Below, one piece after another: positions 17,027 to 26,037 of a stretch of 64,000 bases of DNA. Source of the stretch: Cellulophaga tyrosinoxydans (GTDB lineage: Bacteria > Bacteroidota > Bacteroidia > Flavobacteriales > Flavobacteriaceae). The notes beneath the pieces were generated by a model. That model was not told the DNA's origin, made no database searches, and was given only the letters and a program-made list of their open reading frames with translations. Each line of letters begins with the position of its first letter. Positions within the stretch are counted from its first letter, which is position 1. The DNA is taken from NCBI RefSeq assembly GCF_900176415.1, contig NZ_FWXO01000001.1:43546-107545 (forward strand), in the 5' to 3' direction. A program made the position numbers and the translations under genes.

Positions 17027-18790
17027 ATGAAATTTTACTTCAGTTTATTGTGTGTTCTTCTCTTGTTTGCCTGTGAATCTCAAAAAGAAAGAGAAACATC
17101 TGATTATCATACTCCGTTTGAAACATCAAAAGGAGAAGAAACAGCCACTTATCAAGAAACTATAGATTTTTATATAAGGCTAGCTAAAGAATTTCCAGAA
17201 ATTAATATTCAAACTATTGGAGAAACAGATAGTGGCTTACCGCTACATTTAGTTACCTATAATTTAGATTCTGATTTTAATTTCAAAAAAATACAAGAAT
17301 CCAAAACAGTAATATTAATAAATAATGGTATCCATCCTGGCGAGAGCGATGGTATAGATGCTACCATGTTATTATTTAGGGACCTAGTTTTAAAAAAAAT
17401 ACCATCTCCAGAAAACACTGTTATTGCCACCATACCCGTTTATAATGTTGGTGGAGCACTAAATAGAAATAGTACTACACGAGCGAACCAGAATGGCCCT
17501 AAATCTTATGGTTTTAGAGGAAATGCACAAAATTATGATCTAAATAGAGATTTTATAAAATCTGACACTAAAAACGCTAAAACATTCGCAGATATTTATC
17601 ATTTGGTAAAACCAGATATTTTTATTGATAATCATGTTAGCAACGGTGCGGACTATCAATACACACTTACACACTTATTTACCCAGCATAATAAATTGGG
17701 GCTAGATTTAGGAGCATATCTTCAGAATGACTTAATGCCAAAACTTGAGCAGAATTTAAAAGAAAACAAATGGGATATAACTCCATATGTAAATGTTTAC
17801 AATACGGTTCCTGAGAAGGGCTTTACACAATTTATGGATTACCCTCGCTACTCTTCTGGTTATACTGCCTTATGGAACACAGTAGGCATGATGGTGGAAA
17901 CCCACATGTTAAAACCTTACAAGTCTAGAGTTCAAGGCACTTACGAAATAATGAAGCAAATGATTGCTATTGCCGAAGTAGATGGAAAATTAATTAAGGA
18001 GTTAAGAGCAAAATCTAATATAGAAACTCAAGAATTGGTCAATTATCCTTTACAATGGGAAATTGACACCACTAAATCTACCATCATAAATTTCAAGGGC
18101 TTTGAAGCAGACACACTTATAAGTGAAGTAACTGGTTTTCCTCGTCTTAAATATGATCAATCCAGACCATTTACTAAAGAAGTAGTATATCAAAATTATT
18201 ACAAACCTAGTGTCGAAGTTAAAATTCCGAATGCTTATATCGTTAAAAAGAGTAATTACAATGTTATAGATTTACTCACCATTAACCAGATTTCCTTTAC
18301 GCGAATAAAGAAAGATACCATATTAGAAGTAGAATCGTATCGCATAGAAGAATACGAAACTAACAATAACAGTTACGAAGGTCATTATCCTCATTACAAC
18401 ACCAAGGTCTCTGTTAGTACAAAAAAAGTACAATTTAATCAAGGAGATGTATTTATACCTACAAAACAATTAGGAATTAGATATATTATGGAAACACTTG
18501 AACCCACTGCTACGGATTCATTTTTTAATTGGAATTTTTTCGATGGTATATTACAACAGAAAGAAGGTTTTTCTCCATATGTATTCGAAGATATTGCATC
18601 AGAATTACTTAAAAATAATAAACTTTTAAATGAAGCATTTCAGTTAAAGAAAAGTTCCGACGAGAGCTTTGCCAATGATTGGTACGCTCAGTTATCTTAC
18701 ATTTATCACCACTCGGAATATTATGAAGCAGCTCATATGCAATATCCAGTTTACCGAGTATTAAGTAATTTTGAAACTATACCTGACTAG
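17027..18790 (+). CDS. M14 family zinc carboxypeptidase, lipoprotein
   Basis: Predicted surface or periplasmic metallocarboxypeptidase. The 587-residue product has a lipoprotein signal (LLFAC, Cys16). The M14 zinc site is visible as GIHPGESDG (His103, Glu106), with the later His in IFIDNHVSNGADYQYT (about 196) as third ligand. NYDLNRDFIK supplies the Arg region, and the catalytic Glu lies in GMMVETHML (about 286). A ~250-residue C-terminal extension without recognised motifs follows. It probably trims peptides or cell-wall material; the substrate is unknown. Its stop is 4 bases from the convergent NUDIX gene. Confidence 0.9.
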   Translation: MKFYFSLLCVLLLFACESQKERETSDYHTPFETSKGEETATYQETIDFYIRLAKEFPEINIQTIGETDSGLPLHLVTYNLDSDFNFKKIQESKTVILINNGIHPGESDGIDATMLLFRDLVLKKIPSPENTVIATIPVYNVGGALNRNSTTRANQNGPKSYGFRGNAQNYDLNRDFIKSDTKNAKTFADIYHLVKPDIFIDNHVSNGADYQYTLTHLFTQHNKLGLDLGAYLQNDLMPKLEQNLKENKWDITPYVNVYNTVPEKGFTQFMDYPRYSSGYTALWNTVGMMVETHMLKPYKSRVQGTYEIMKQMIAIAEVDGKLIKELRAKSNIETQELVNYPLQWEIDTTKSTIINFKGFEADTLISEVTGFPRLKYDQSRPFTKEVVYQNYYKPSVEVKIPNAYIVKKSNYNVIDLLTINQISFTRIKKDTILEVESYRIEEYETNNNSYEGHYPHYNTKVSVSTKKVQFNQGDVFIPTKQLGIRYIMETLEPTATDSFFNWNFFDGILQQKEGFSPYVFEDIASELLKNNKLLNEAFQLKKSSDESFANDWYAQLSYIYHHSEYYEAAHMQYPVYRVLSNFETIPD

Positions 18791-18793
18791 TAC

Positions 18794-19381
18794 TTAATCT
18801 TCAAATAATATTTTAATATTAGCATAAGAATTTTCAAGTGCTTTTGCAATTTTAACTGGCCCTTTCCAGCGAACTTTTTCTATGCCTTCGTCTAATTGGC
18901 CTACCAATTCACCTTTATACGAGGTCTTCATTGCGAACCAGTGCACTTCTTTTAACTTATAAGTACCATTGCGCTTAAAAACGTGATAAGTAGTTTTTAA
19001 AATATTCTCAATTTTTAGTCCTTGAACACCCGTTTCTTCGGCTACTTCTCGTAAAGCACATTCTTCTAAGGTTTCTCCTTTGTCTATTTTCCCTTTAGGC
19101 AAATCCCATTTATTATTTCTGTAAATAAACAAAACCTTACCTTCTCTATTAGTTACTACACCACCAGCAGCAACTACCAAAGGAATTTTTTTTGTGAATT
19201 TATTCAGAATCTCCTCATTATTAGGATGATATATATAAGCTATACTAACCTTATTTTTAGCCAGTAAATCTATTGCAGCCCTGATAGATTTTTGGTTTAG
19301 TAAGAAATATTTATTACTAGCGATATCAGAGAGTTTATTTGTTAAAATCAACTGAGACTCATTAACAAAAACTTTATACAT
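18794..19381 (-). CDS. NUDIX hydrolase
   Basis: Hydrolyses a nucleoside diphosphate linked to another moiety; the substrate is not predictable. The 195-residue product has an N-terminal segment of about 65 residues, then the Nudix fold with the complete box GKIDKGETLEECALREVAEE followed by TGV, matching Gx5Ex7REUxEExGU. The ATG at 19381 is preferred over an upstream in-frame start at 19414. That upstream start would run into pyrE, whereas 19381 leaves only 7 bases between the two divergent start codons. Convergent with the M14 peptidase gene. Confidence 0.9.
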   Translation of the reverse strand: MYKVFVNESQLILTNKLSDIASNKYFLLNQKSIRAAIDLLAKNKVSIAYIYHPNNEEILNKFTKKIPLVVAAGGVVTNREGKVLFIYRNNKWDLPKGKIDKGETLEECALREVAEETGVQGLKIENILKTTYHVFKRNGTYKLKEVHWFAMKTSYKGELVGQLDEGIEKVRWKGPVKIAKALENSYANIKILFED

Positions 19382-19384
19382 TTG
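19377..19384 (+). promoter_or_regulatory. -7-like element directly before pyrE
   Basis: TACATTTG matches the Bacteroidota -7 consensus TAnnTTTG and ends 4 bases before the pyrE ATG, so a transcript from it would be leaderless or nearly so. No TTG is found at the right distance for a -33 element, so this is tentative. The element overlaps the NUDIX start codon on the other strand. Confidence 0.35.
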
Positions 19385-19388
19385 CAAT

Positions 19389-20030
19389 ATGGTTTTAAGT
19401 AAAGACACCGCCAAAAAAACGGCAGAGCTTTTGTTGCAAATTAATGCAATTAAGTTGAATCCTGAAAATCCTTTTTCATGGGCTTCAGGTTGGAAATCTC
19501 CAATTTATTGTGATAATAGAATAATACTATCTTATCCTCCAATACGAAATTTTGTTCGTGAAGAGATTGCTAAGCAAGTAGAGAAGCTTTATGGCAAGCC
19601 AGATGTTATAGCTGGGGTTGCCACTGGGGCCATAGGTATTGGTATGCTTGTTGCAGATTATCTTGGTCTACCATTTATTTATGTGCGACCAGAAGCAAAA
19701 TCTCATGGAAGACAAAACCAAATAGAGGGAGCTTTAGAAGCAAACCAAACTGTAGTTGTGATTGAAGATTTAATCAGCACTGGAAAAAGTAGCCTAAATG
19801 CGGTAAATGCACTACAAGACGCCGGAGCCAAGATAAAAGGTATGGTAGCAATTTTCACCTATGGTTTTGACGTAGCCAATGAAAATTTTAAACAACACAA
19901 TCTTGAGCTACATACATTAAGTGATTATGAACATTTAATTGAGCAGGCATCTGAAACCAACTATATTAAAGAAGAACAATTTAAAACATTATTAGAATGG
20001 AAGAAAAATCCATCTAAATGGCAACAATAG
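19389..20030 (+). CDS. pyrE: Orotate phosphoribosyltransferase
   Basis: Converts orotate and PRPP to orotidine 5'-monophosphate in pyrimidine synthesis. The 213-residue product shows the FSWASGWKSPIYCDNRIILS substrate loop, YVRPEAKSHGRQNQIEG (catalytic flexible loop), and the PRPP-binding VVVIEDLISTGKSS motif. Start and length fit the family. It is followed after 4 bases by the SRPBCC protein gene, so the two form an operon, and it is divergent from the NUDIX gene with only 7 bases between start codons. Confidence 0.96.
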   Translation: MVLSKDTAKKTAELLLQINAIKLNPENPFSWASGWKSPIYCDNRIILSYPPIRNFVREEIAKQVEKLYGKPDVIAGVATGAIGIGMLVADYLGLPFIYVRPEAKSHGRQNQIEGALEANQTVVVIEDLISTGKSSLNAVNALQDAGAKIKGMVAIFTYGFDVANENFKQHNLELHTLSDYEHLIEQASETNYIKEEQFKTLLEWKKNPSKWQQ

Positions 20031-20034
20031 AATT

Positions 20035-20427
20035 ATGCATATAGAAACTCCAAAAAAAACAATAAATAAAAGCAGTCAAGAAGTTTATAATTTTTTGATT
20101 GACGTTAAAAACTTTGAGCACTTAATGCCCGACAACATTAGCAAATTTGAGGTGATTAGTGAAGAACGCTTTCTTTTTGCATTAAAAGGTATGCCTGAGA
20201 TTGTTTTACAACGTAAAGAAATGACCCCAAACAGCAAGGTTGTTTTAGGCGCAGCAAGTGATAAATTACCTTTTACATTAACTGCCAATATTATTGAGTT
20301 AGGAGCAAACGAAAGCGAAGTAGTTTTAAGTTTTGAAGGAGAGTTTAATGCCATGATGGCAATGATGATAAAAACTCCTATCACTAATTTTATGGGAACA
20401 CTTTCAGAGAATTTGAATAAAGTTTAA
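20035..20427 (+). CDS. SRPBCC (START-like) family protein
   Basis: A 130-residue helix-grip protein. The opening IETPKKTINKSSQEVYNFL and FEHLMPDNISKFEV pattern and alternating hydrophobic strands (FALKGMPEIVLQRKEM, SEVVLSFEGEFNAMMAMM) are typical of the polyketide-cyclase/SRPBCC fold, which binds hydrophobic ligands. No catalytic motif is visible and no ligand can be named. It follows pyrE closely, a conserved neighbour pair in Flavobacteriaceae as far as I recall, and overlaps the convergent birA gene by 4 bases. Confidence 0.8.
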   Translation: MHIETPKKTINKSSQEVYNFLIDVKNFEHLMPDNISKFEVISEERFLFALKGMPEIVLQRKEMTPNSKVVLGAASDKLPFTLTANIIELGANESEVVLSFEGEFNAMMAMMIKTPITNFMGTLSENLNKV

Positions 20428-21155
20428 TACAACAGCTTTATTTCTTTTAAATCAAATTCCTGAAAAATTTCATCCTCTTTTTCTACTAAAAGTTTACCGT
20501 TGTCATTTACATTTCTAATGATACCGGTAAACATTTGGTCAGCATCATTTTTAAAAGTAGAAACCTTATCTTTTTTAAATAATACTTTTAAATATAATTG
20601 TTTTAATTCTAGTTCTTTTCCGGTTAGAATGGTTTCGAACAACTGTTCCAGATTTTTCATGAAGTTTAACAGCACTTCATCCAAATTGTAATGAATACCT
20701 GTAAGCAATTTTAAAGAGGATACATTTACCAAATTATTAAATTCAATTTGGTTAATATTTAATCCAATTCCGATTACTGAAGCTTGTATTTTTGTTCCAG
20801 ATAAAATGTTTTCGATTAAAATACCGCATATTTTATTATTCCCTGACAAAATGTCGTTAGGCCACTTTATTTTTAAGTCAGGTATTTGCATGTCATTTAA
20901 CGTAGTATAGACCGCTAATGAAGTGGCTATATTTAATAAAAATTGATGCTTAACTTCAAACGTCTTAAACAATTTTAAAACGCTAAAGGTTAGGTTTTTA
21001 CCAGATTCAGAATCCCAAATTGTTCCCATCTGGCCTCTGCCTTTTGTTTGCGTATTTGCAACAACAACAGTATAATCCCTAGCTTGTAAACTTGACATCA
21101 AATTTTTCAAGTACAAATTAGTAGAGTCTATGGCATCAAGTTTGATTATTTGCAT
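20424..21155 (-). CDS. birA: Biotin--[acetyl-CoA-carboxylase] ligase
   Basis: Activates biotin to biotinyl-AMP and attaches it to the biotin carrier protein of acetyl-CoA carboxylase. The 243-residue product is the catalytic form without the N-terminal DNA-binding domain, so it should not act as the BirA repressor. Motifs: DSTNLYLKNL near the start, the adenylate loop TKGRGQMGTIWDS (about 38-50), IKWPNDILSGNNKICGILIE (about 99-118), and a short C-terminal SH3-like domain. It overlaps the SRPBCC gene at the 3' end and is divergent from rsfS. Confidence 0.93.
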   Translation of the reverse strand: MQIIKLDAIDSTNLYLKNLMSSLQARDYTVVVANTQTKGRGQMGTIWDSESGKNLTFSVLKLFKTFEVKHQFLLNIATSLAVYTTLNDMQIPDLKIKWPNDILSGNNKICGILIENILSGTKIQASVIGIGLNINQIEFNNLVNVSSLKLLTGIHYNLDEVLLNFMKNLEQLFETILTGKELELKQLYLKVLFKKDKVSTFKNDADQMFTGIIRNVNDNGKLLVEKEDEIFQEFDLKEIKLLY

Positions 21156-21222
21156 ATGTTAACTATTGTATAAAACTTCAATCTTATTGCTGAAAACAAT
21201 AGCTAAGAAAACAAAAAAATAA

Positions 21223-21230
21223 TAACTTTG
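21223..21230 (+). promoter_or_regulatory. -7 element upstream of rsfS
   Basis: TAACTTTG fits TAnnTTTG and lies 19 bases before the rsfS ATG. A -33 TTG is not found at normal spacing, so the call is moderate to weak. Confidence 0.35.
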
Positions 21231-21249
21231 CAGAAATTAAAATTTTTGA

Positions 21250-21624
21250 ATGCAGAAAAAGCAAACTAGCGTAGATGAACTCATCAGTTTTATTCTAGAA
21301 GGAATAGAGGAAGTAAAAGGTAACAATGTAAATTTACTTGACCTAAGAGAAATTGAAAATACGGTTTGCGACTATTTCATAATCTGTAACGGTACTTCAA
21401 ACACGCATGTAAATGCAATCGTAGGTTCTATCCAAAAAACTGTTAGCAAAAACATTAAAGACAAACCTTGGCATGTAGAAGGTTCGGAAAACTCTGAATG
21501 GATTTTAATGGACTATGTTAATGTAGTTGTTCATGTTTTTCAAAAACATGTTAGAGAATTTTATGACATTGAGGGGCTTTGGGGAGACGCAAAGGTTACG
21601 GTGATTGAAAATAGTTTTAAATAA
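21250..21624 (+). CDS. rsfS: Ribosome silencing factor RsfS (Iojap family)
   Basis: Binds ribosomal protein uL14 and blocks subunit joining during nutrient limitation. The 124-residue product carries the family blocks VNLLDLREIENTVCDYFIIC (about 28-47), PWHVEGSENSEWILMDYVNVVVHVF (about 78-102) and the YDIEGLWGDAK end. It precedes ftsH by 11 bases on the same strand, the conserved rsfS-ftsH arrangement of Bacteroidota. Confidence 0.96.
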   Translation: MQKKQTSVDELISFILEGIEEVKGNNVNLLDLREIENTVCDYFIICNGTSNTHVNAIVGSIQKTVSKNIKDKPWHVEGSENSEWILMDYVNVVVHVFQKHVREFYDIEGLWGDAKVTVIENSFK

Positions 21625-21635
21625 GAAAAAGAAAA

Positions 21636-23615
21636 ATGGCAAAAGAAAATAATACAAGTCCAAAAAAACCAAGATTTAGTTCTTGGTGGATTTACGGTAT
21701 CATAGCAGTTTTATTAATTGGATTTCAGTTTTTTAATAGTTCCGCGTTATCAAGCACAAAAAAAACAACTACTTCTGAATTACAGGAGTATTTAAGAAAT
21801 GGTGATGTTGCTAAAATTTTAATTGTAACAAATACAAGACAAGCAAAAGTGTTTTTAACACCTGAAGCTTTAGCAAAAGATGTCCATAAAGAAGTTGCAG
21901 AAAAGCCATTTGGCATTGCTGGAGCAGAAACTCCACAATATGTTTTAGATTATGGAGATCCACAGAACTTTGAAAACGATATTAAAAAAGCCAAAGTTGA
22001 ATACAGCTTAGATACTGTAATAGATTATACTACGGAGTCCAACGTTTTTGGCGAAATTTTATTAAGTATTCTTCCATTTATTCTAATCATTGGTATTTGG
22101 ATATACCTTATGCGCAGAATGTCTGGCGGCGGAGGCGGAGGCGCTGGTGGCCAAATATTTAATATTGGAAAATCTAAAGCAAAATTATTCGACGAAAAAA
22201 CTGATACAAGAACATCATTTAAAGATGTTGCTGGATTAGAAGGTGCTAAAGAAGAAGTTGAAGAAATTGTTGAGTTTTTACGTAACCCAGACAAGTATAC
22301 TTCTTTAGGAGGAAAAATTCCTAAAGGTGCCCTTTTGGTAGGACCTCCAGGTACTGGTAAAACATTATTAGCTAAGGCAGTTGCAGGTGAAGCAAAAGTT
22401 CCTTTCTTTTCATTATCAGGGTCAGATTTCGTTGAAATGTTTGTAGGTGTAGGTGCTTCTAGAGTACGTGACTTGTTTAAACAAGCAAAAGATAAATCGC
22501 CTGCAATTATTTTTATTGATGAAATAGATGCTATTGGTAGAGCCAGAGGTAAAAATAATTTTACTGGGTCTAATGATGAACGTGAAAATACTTTAAATCA
22601 GCTTTTAACAGAGATGGATGGTTTTGGTACCAATACCAATGTTATTGTATTGGCTGCAACAAACAGAGCAGATGTTTTAGATAAAGCACTAATGAGAGCT
22701 GGACGTTTTGACAGACAGATTTATGTTGATTTACCAGATATTAGAGAAAGAAAAGAAATTTTTGAAGTACATCTAAGACCAATAAAAACGGCAGAAACTT
22801 TAGATTTAGATTTTCTTGCAAAACAAACGCCTGGTTTCTCCGGTGCAGATATTGCTAACGTTTGTAATGAAGCAGCACTTATTGCTGCACGTAAAGAAAA
22901 GAAGGCAGTTACTAAACAAGATTTCCTTGATGCGGTTGATCGTATTGTGGGTGGTTTAGAAAAGAAAAACAAAATTATTACTCCAGGAGAAAAAGAAACC
23001 ATTGCTTATCATGAAGCTGGTCATGCAACAGTAAGTTGGATGCTTGAGCACGCAGCTCCTCTAGTAAAAGTAACCATTGTTCCAAGAGGTCAATCACTTG
23101 GAGCAGCATGGTATTTACCTGAAGAAAGATTAATTGTACGACCAGATCAAATGAAAGATGAAATGTGTGCAACTTTAGGTGGTAGAGCTGCTGAAAAAGT
23201 TATCTTCAATAAAATCTCTACTGGAGCATTAAGCGATTTAGAAAAAGTTACCAAGCAAGCAAGAGCAATGGTAACCATATATGGTTTAAATGATAAGATT
23301 GGTAATTTAACCTATTACGATTCTTCAGGACAAGATTCTTACGGTTTTTCAAAACCTTACAGTGAAGAAACAGCACAAACCATTGATAGAGAAATATCTA
23401 TTCTAATAGAAGAACAATATCAACGAGCAATTGAGCTATTAGAAAACAATAAGGACAAGCTAACTACTCTTGCTCAAAGATTATTAGAAAAAGAAGTTAT
23501 TTTTAAAGACGATTTAGAGAAAATTTTTGGAAAAAGACCTTTTGACAAAGATATAGCTGAGGAAGCTGCTAAAGCAGAAGAGACCAAAAACGAAATAGAA
23601 TCAAATCAAGAATAA
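21636..23615 (+). CDS. ftsH: ATP-dependent zinc metalloprotease FtsH
   Basis: Hexameric membrane AAA+ protease that degrades unstable membrane and soluble proteins. The 659-residue product has a first membrane span (about residues 16-34), a periplasmic region, and a second span (about 138-160) followed by a Gly-rich linker. The AAA domain has Walker A GPPGTGKT (about 234-241), Walker B IIFIDEID and the arginine-finger region GRFDRQI. The protease domain has the zinc motif HEAGH (about 458). The C-terminus is rich in Glu/Lys. It follows rsfS closely and ends at a strong terminator, so it closes that operon. Confidence 0.98.
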   Translation: MAKENNTSPKKPRFSSWWIYGIIAVLLIGFQFFNSSALSSTKKTTTSELQEYLRNGDVAKILIVTNTRQAKVFLTPEALAKDVHKEVAEKPFGIAGAETPQYVLDYGDPQNFENDIKKAKVEYSLDTVIDYTTESNVFGEILLSILPFILIIGIWIYLMRRMSGGGGGGAGGQIFNIGKSKAKLFDEKTDTRTSFKDVAGLEGAKEEVEEIVEFLRNPDKYTSLGGKIPKGALLVGPPGTGKTLLAKAVAGEAKVPFFSLSGSDFVEMFVGVGASRVRDLFKQAKDKSPAIIFIDEIDAIGRARGKNNFTGSNDERENTLNQLLTEMDGFGTNTNVIVLAATNRADVLDKALMRAGRFDRQIYVDLPDIRERKEIFEVHLRPIKTAETLDLDFLAKQTPGFSGADIANVCNEAALIAARKEKKAVTKQDFLDAVDRIVGGLEKKNKIITPGEKETIAYHEAGHATVSWMLEHAAPLVKVTIVPRGQSLGAAWYLPEERLIVRPDQMKDEMCATLGGRAAEKVIFNKISTGALSDLEKVTKQARAMVTIYGLNDKIGNLTYYDSSGQDSYGFSKPYSEETAQTIDREISILIEEQYQRAIELLENNKDKLTTLAQRLLEKEVIFKDDLEKIFGKRPFDKDIAEEAAKAEETKNEIESNQE

Positions 23616-23623
23616 AACAATTT

Positions 23624-23662
23624 ATAAGCAGTAGTTTTTATATGAAAACTTCTGCTTATTTT
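23624..23662 (+). terminator. Terminator after ftsH
   Basis: ATAAGCAG-T-AGTTTT pairs with AAAACT-T-CTGCTTAT, 14 bp around a single T-T mismatch with a 7-base loop, followed by TTTTT. It starts 8 bases after the ftsH stop and separates it from the LUD protein gene. Confidence 0.75.
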
Positions 23663-23697
23663 TATACTATTAAATAGTTTTGAAGTCATAGAAAAGA

Positions 23698-24306
23698 ATG
23701 GGTCTATTTGAGAAATTCTTTGGTGGAGGTAAAAAGAAAGTTTCTAGAGAAGCATCAGAAACTAGAGGTGTACATATGCCTGATTTAGACATTCCTGTTG
23801 ATGAAAAATTCACTATTTACTTTAAAAAAAATGGGGGTAAATTCATCTATTGCGATGGATTTTCTGATGTAAGGGAAGCCTTAAAAAATATTGTTGAAGA
23901 AAATAGCTGGCAGAATATTCCGTTTTTTTCGATGGATAAAAGGCTAGAAGATAAGTTTTCTAAAGAAGCAATTACCTTTACAGACAAGCCCAACAAAAGC
24001 GCTATTTTCTTTACTACTTGCGAACATTTGGTTGCACAAAATGGCTCCATACTTATTTGCTCTAATCAACTTAGAGACAGTAAATTACATGATTTACCTG
24101 AAAATTTTATCGTTTTTGCAACAACAAGTCAATTAGTAAATTCTATTGGGGAAGGCTTAAAAAAAATTAAGAAAAAACACCAAAACAGCATTCCTACCAA
24201 CATTACTACAATAAAGCATTTTCAGGCAGTAGAAGATAAAAACGACTTTCTAACCTACGGCAGTAGTTCTAAAAATTTATATCTTATACTCCTGGAAGAC
24301 TTATAG
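23698..24306 (+). CDS. LUD-domain (LutC/YkgG-type) protein
   Basis: A 202-residue protein with a short basic start (MGLFEKFFGGGKKKVS) and a LUD-like alpha/beta domain. In LutC proteins this domain takes part in lactate utilisation with iron-sulfur partners. Recognisable pieces are the NIVEENSWQNIPFFSMD helix-strand, the acidic pocket region, and VFATTSQLVNSIGEGLKKI. No lutA or lutB is nearby. Its place directly before cdsA and psd (1-base gap to cdsA) points to some other housekeeping or membrane-linked role here. Function unproven. Confidence 0.7.
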   Translation: MGLFEKFFGGGKKKVSREASETRGVHMPDLDIPVDEKFTIYFKKNGGKFIYCDGFSDVREALKNIVEENSWQNIPFFSMDKRLEDKFSKEAITFTDKPNKSAIFFTTCEHLVAQNGSILICSNQLRDSKLHDLPENFIVFATTSQLVNSIGEGLKKIKKKHQNSIPTNITTIKHFQAVEDKNDFLTYGSSSKNLYLILLEDL

Positions 24307-24307
24307 T

Positions 24308-25123
24308 ATGCGCGAGATTTTAAGGAGATTACTTACCGGTATTGTTTACGTTGTAATTTTGCTATCTGCAATATTCCTTAGCTCAAATGCTTTTGATTTT
24401 CTATTTATGGCCTTTGGACTGGCGTGTCTTTACGAATTTAAAAAGCTAACAAAACTTCAAGGTTTTTATATTTTTGCTGCATACTTAGGGCTTTGGTGGG
24501 TATTTATATACTTACTTAATAGTTTTACCTACAGTCAATCAATTATTAATGTTTTAATGTTTATTACGATAACCATAAACATAGCATTGCTTTTCTATTT
24601 ATTTTCAATGAAGGAAAAACAATTTACTTCCGTACAAAAATTCTTAATTGGATTATTTTATATTGGTGGAGGTTGTATCTTTTTAACCATGATTCCTTAT
24701 CAGAAGAACAACTTTGAAAATTTGTTAATCATGGGAATCTTTATTTTAATTTGGGTAAATGACTCCTTTGCTTATCTAGTAGGGAAATCTATAGGTAAAA
24801 CCAAATTATTTCCACAGGTATCACCAAAAAAGACCTGGGAAGGTACTATTGGTGGATTTATTTTTGCATTGATTGCTGCATATTTTATGTCTAAATACGA
24901 CACCAACATAAATCTTACACAATGGTTGATTCTAGCAATAGTTATTGTAGTTTCAGGAAGTTTGGGTGATTTATTAGAGTCAAAGTTTAAAAGAGCCGCT
25001 GGCGTTAAAGATAGTGGCGCAATTTTACCTGGCCATGGTGGTATGCTCGACAGATTAGATAGTTTAATTTTTGCCGCACCATTTGCTTACCTAACATTAA
25101 ATATTTTTAACCATGTTTCATAA
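24308..25123 (+). CDS. cdsA: Phosphatidate cytidylyltransferase
   Basis: Makes CDP-diacylglycerol from phosphatidate and CTP, the branch point for phospholipids. The 271-residue polytopic membrane protein has about seven or eight hydrophobic segments, FPQVSPKKTWEGTIGGF (about 176-192), and the full CDP-alcohol signature KRAAGVKDSGAILPGHGG with MLDR after it. It starts 1 base after the LUD gene stop and overlaps psd by 11 bases, so LUD-cdsA-psd-ACBP form one operon for phospholipid synthesis. Confidence 0.96.
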   Translation: MREILRRLLTGIVYVVILLSAIFLSSNAFDFLFMAFGLACLYEFKKLTKLQGFYIFAAYLGLWWVFIYLLNSFTYSQSIINVLMFITITINIALLFYLFSMKEKQFTSVQKFLIGLFYIGGGCIFLTMIPYQKNNFENLLIMGIFILIWVNDSFAYLVGKSIGKTKLFPQVSPKKTWEGTIGGFIFALIAAYFMSKYDTNINLTQWLILAIVIVVSGSLGDLLESKFKRAAGVKDSGAILPGHGGMLDRLDSLIFAAPFAYLTLNIFNHVS

Positions 25124-25784
25124 AGAAGGCCAAAAAATAATCCTTATTACCTTTTTACTTGTATTAATCTCTGTTCTTGCAGCACATTTTTTTATTGAAA
25201 TAAATTGGCTTAAACTACTCGTACAGATTACAGCTCTGGTATTCTTAATAATAGTACTACAGTTTTTCAGAAATCCAAAACGCAAAGTAATTAGAAATTT
25301 TGATGACATATTGGCTCCAGTAGACGGTAAGGTTGTTGTTATTGAAGAGGTAGAAGAAAAAGAATATTTTAAAGATAAGAGAATTCAAGTATCCATCTTC
25401 ATGTCCCCTATTAATGTACACGTTACAAGATATCCAGTAAGTGGTGCAATTGTATTTTCTAAATACCACCCAGGTAAATACCTTGTAGCATGGCACCCAA
25501 AAGCCAGTGAAGAAAACGAAAGAACCACTATTGTTTTAAAAACTCCAAAATTTGGTGAAATTTTATACCGCCAAATTGCTGGTGCTCTAGCAAAACGTAT
25601 TGTTAATTATGCCGTGGTTGGAGAAAGTGCTCAACAAGGAGAAGATGCAGGTTTTATAAAATTTGGTTCAAGAGTAGATTTGTTCTTACCTTTAGATTGT
25701 GCTATTACAGTAAAATTAAACCAAAAAGTTGTTGGTGCTAAAACCTGTATTGCCAGCTTAGCCATAAAAGATGAAGACAGATAA
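25113..25784 (+). CDS. psd: Phosphatidylserine decarboxylase, class II-type proenzyme
   Basis: Decarboxylates phosphatidylserine to phosphatidylethanolamine, the main Bacteroidota phospholipid. The 223-residue proenzyme has one or two N-terminal membrane segments, then DDILAPVDGKVVVIEE, the SIFMSPINVHVTRYPVSG block, and the self-cleavage site GFIKFGSRVD. There the chain splits between Gly and Ser to form the pyruvoyl group (Ser about 190). Size matches the short class without the LGST motif. It overlaps cdsA by 11 bases at its start and the ACBP gene by 14 bases at its end. Confidence 0.95.
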   Translation: MFHKEGQKIILITFLLVLISVLAAHFFIEINWLKLLVQITALVFLIIVLQFFRNPKRKVIRNFDDILAPVDGKVVVIEEVEEKEYFKDKRIQVSIFMSPINVHVTRYPVSGAIVFSKYHPGKYLVAWHPKASEENERTTIVLKTPKFGEILYRQIAGALAKRIVNYAVVGESAQQGEDAGFIKFGSRVDLFLPLDCAITVKLNQKVVGAKTCIASLAIKDEDR

Positions 25785-26037
25785 ACTGCATAATGATTTT
25801 TTAAAAGCTGTGGCATTTGTAAATGACTTTACAGATCCTTTACCCGCAGATTTACTTTTAAAATTATACGCATACTACAAAATCGCCAACGAGAATTTTG
25901 ACAATCCTGGTAGCAGAACGCCGTTAATTAATGCTTTCAAGGCCAATGCATTATTCCAAGCTAAGAATCTTTCTAGGAAAGATGCTATGAAAAAATACGT
26001 AGCCTTGGTTAAGAAGGAATTAAGAGATAAATTATAA
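25771..26037 (+). CDS. Acyl-CoA-binding protein
   Basis: An 88-residue four-helix protein of the ACBP family that binds long-chain acyl-CoA thioesters in the cytoplasm. Family features are visible: an opening FLKAVAFVNDFTD helix, LPADLLLKLYAYYKIANE (equivalent of the LKLYALYKQAT block), and a C-terminal SRKDAMKKYVALVKKEL helix. The typical KWDAW stretch is replaced by LINAFKANA. The start overlaps psd by 14 bases, placing it firmly in the phospholipid operon, where it may buffer acyl-CoA. Confidence 0.88.
   Translation: MKTDKLHNDFLKAVAFVNDFTDPLPADLLLKLYAYYKIANENFDNPGSRTPLINAFKANALFQAKNLSRKDAMKKYVALVKKELRDKL

Noticed and set aside
20416..20442. AATAAAG...CTTTATT hairpin over the SRPBCC/birA convergent overlap as a terminator
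   Set aside because: Only 7 A/T-rich base pairs with a 13-base loop; too weak to support.
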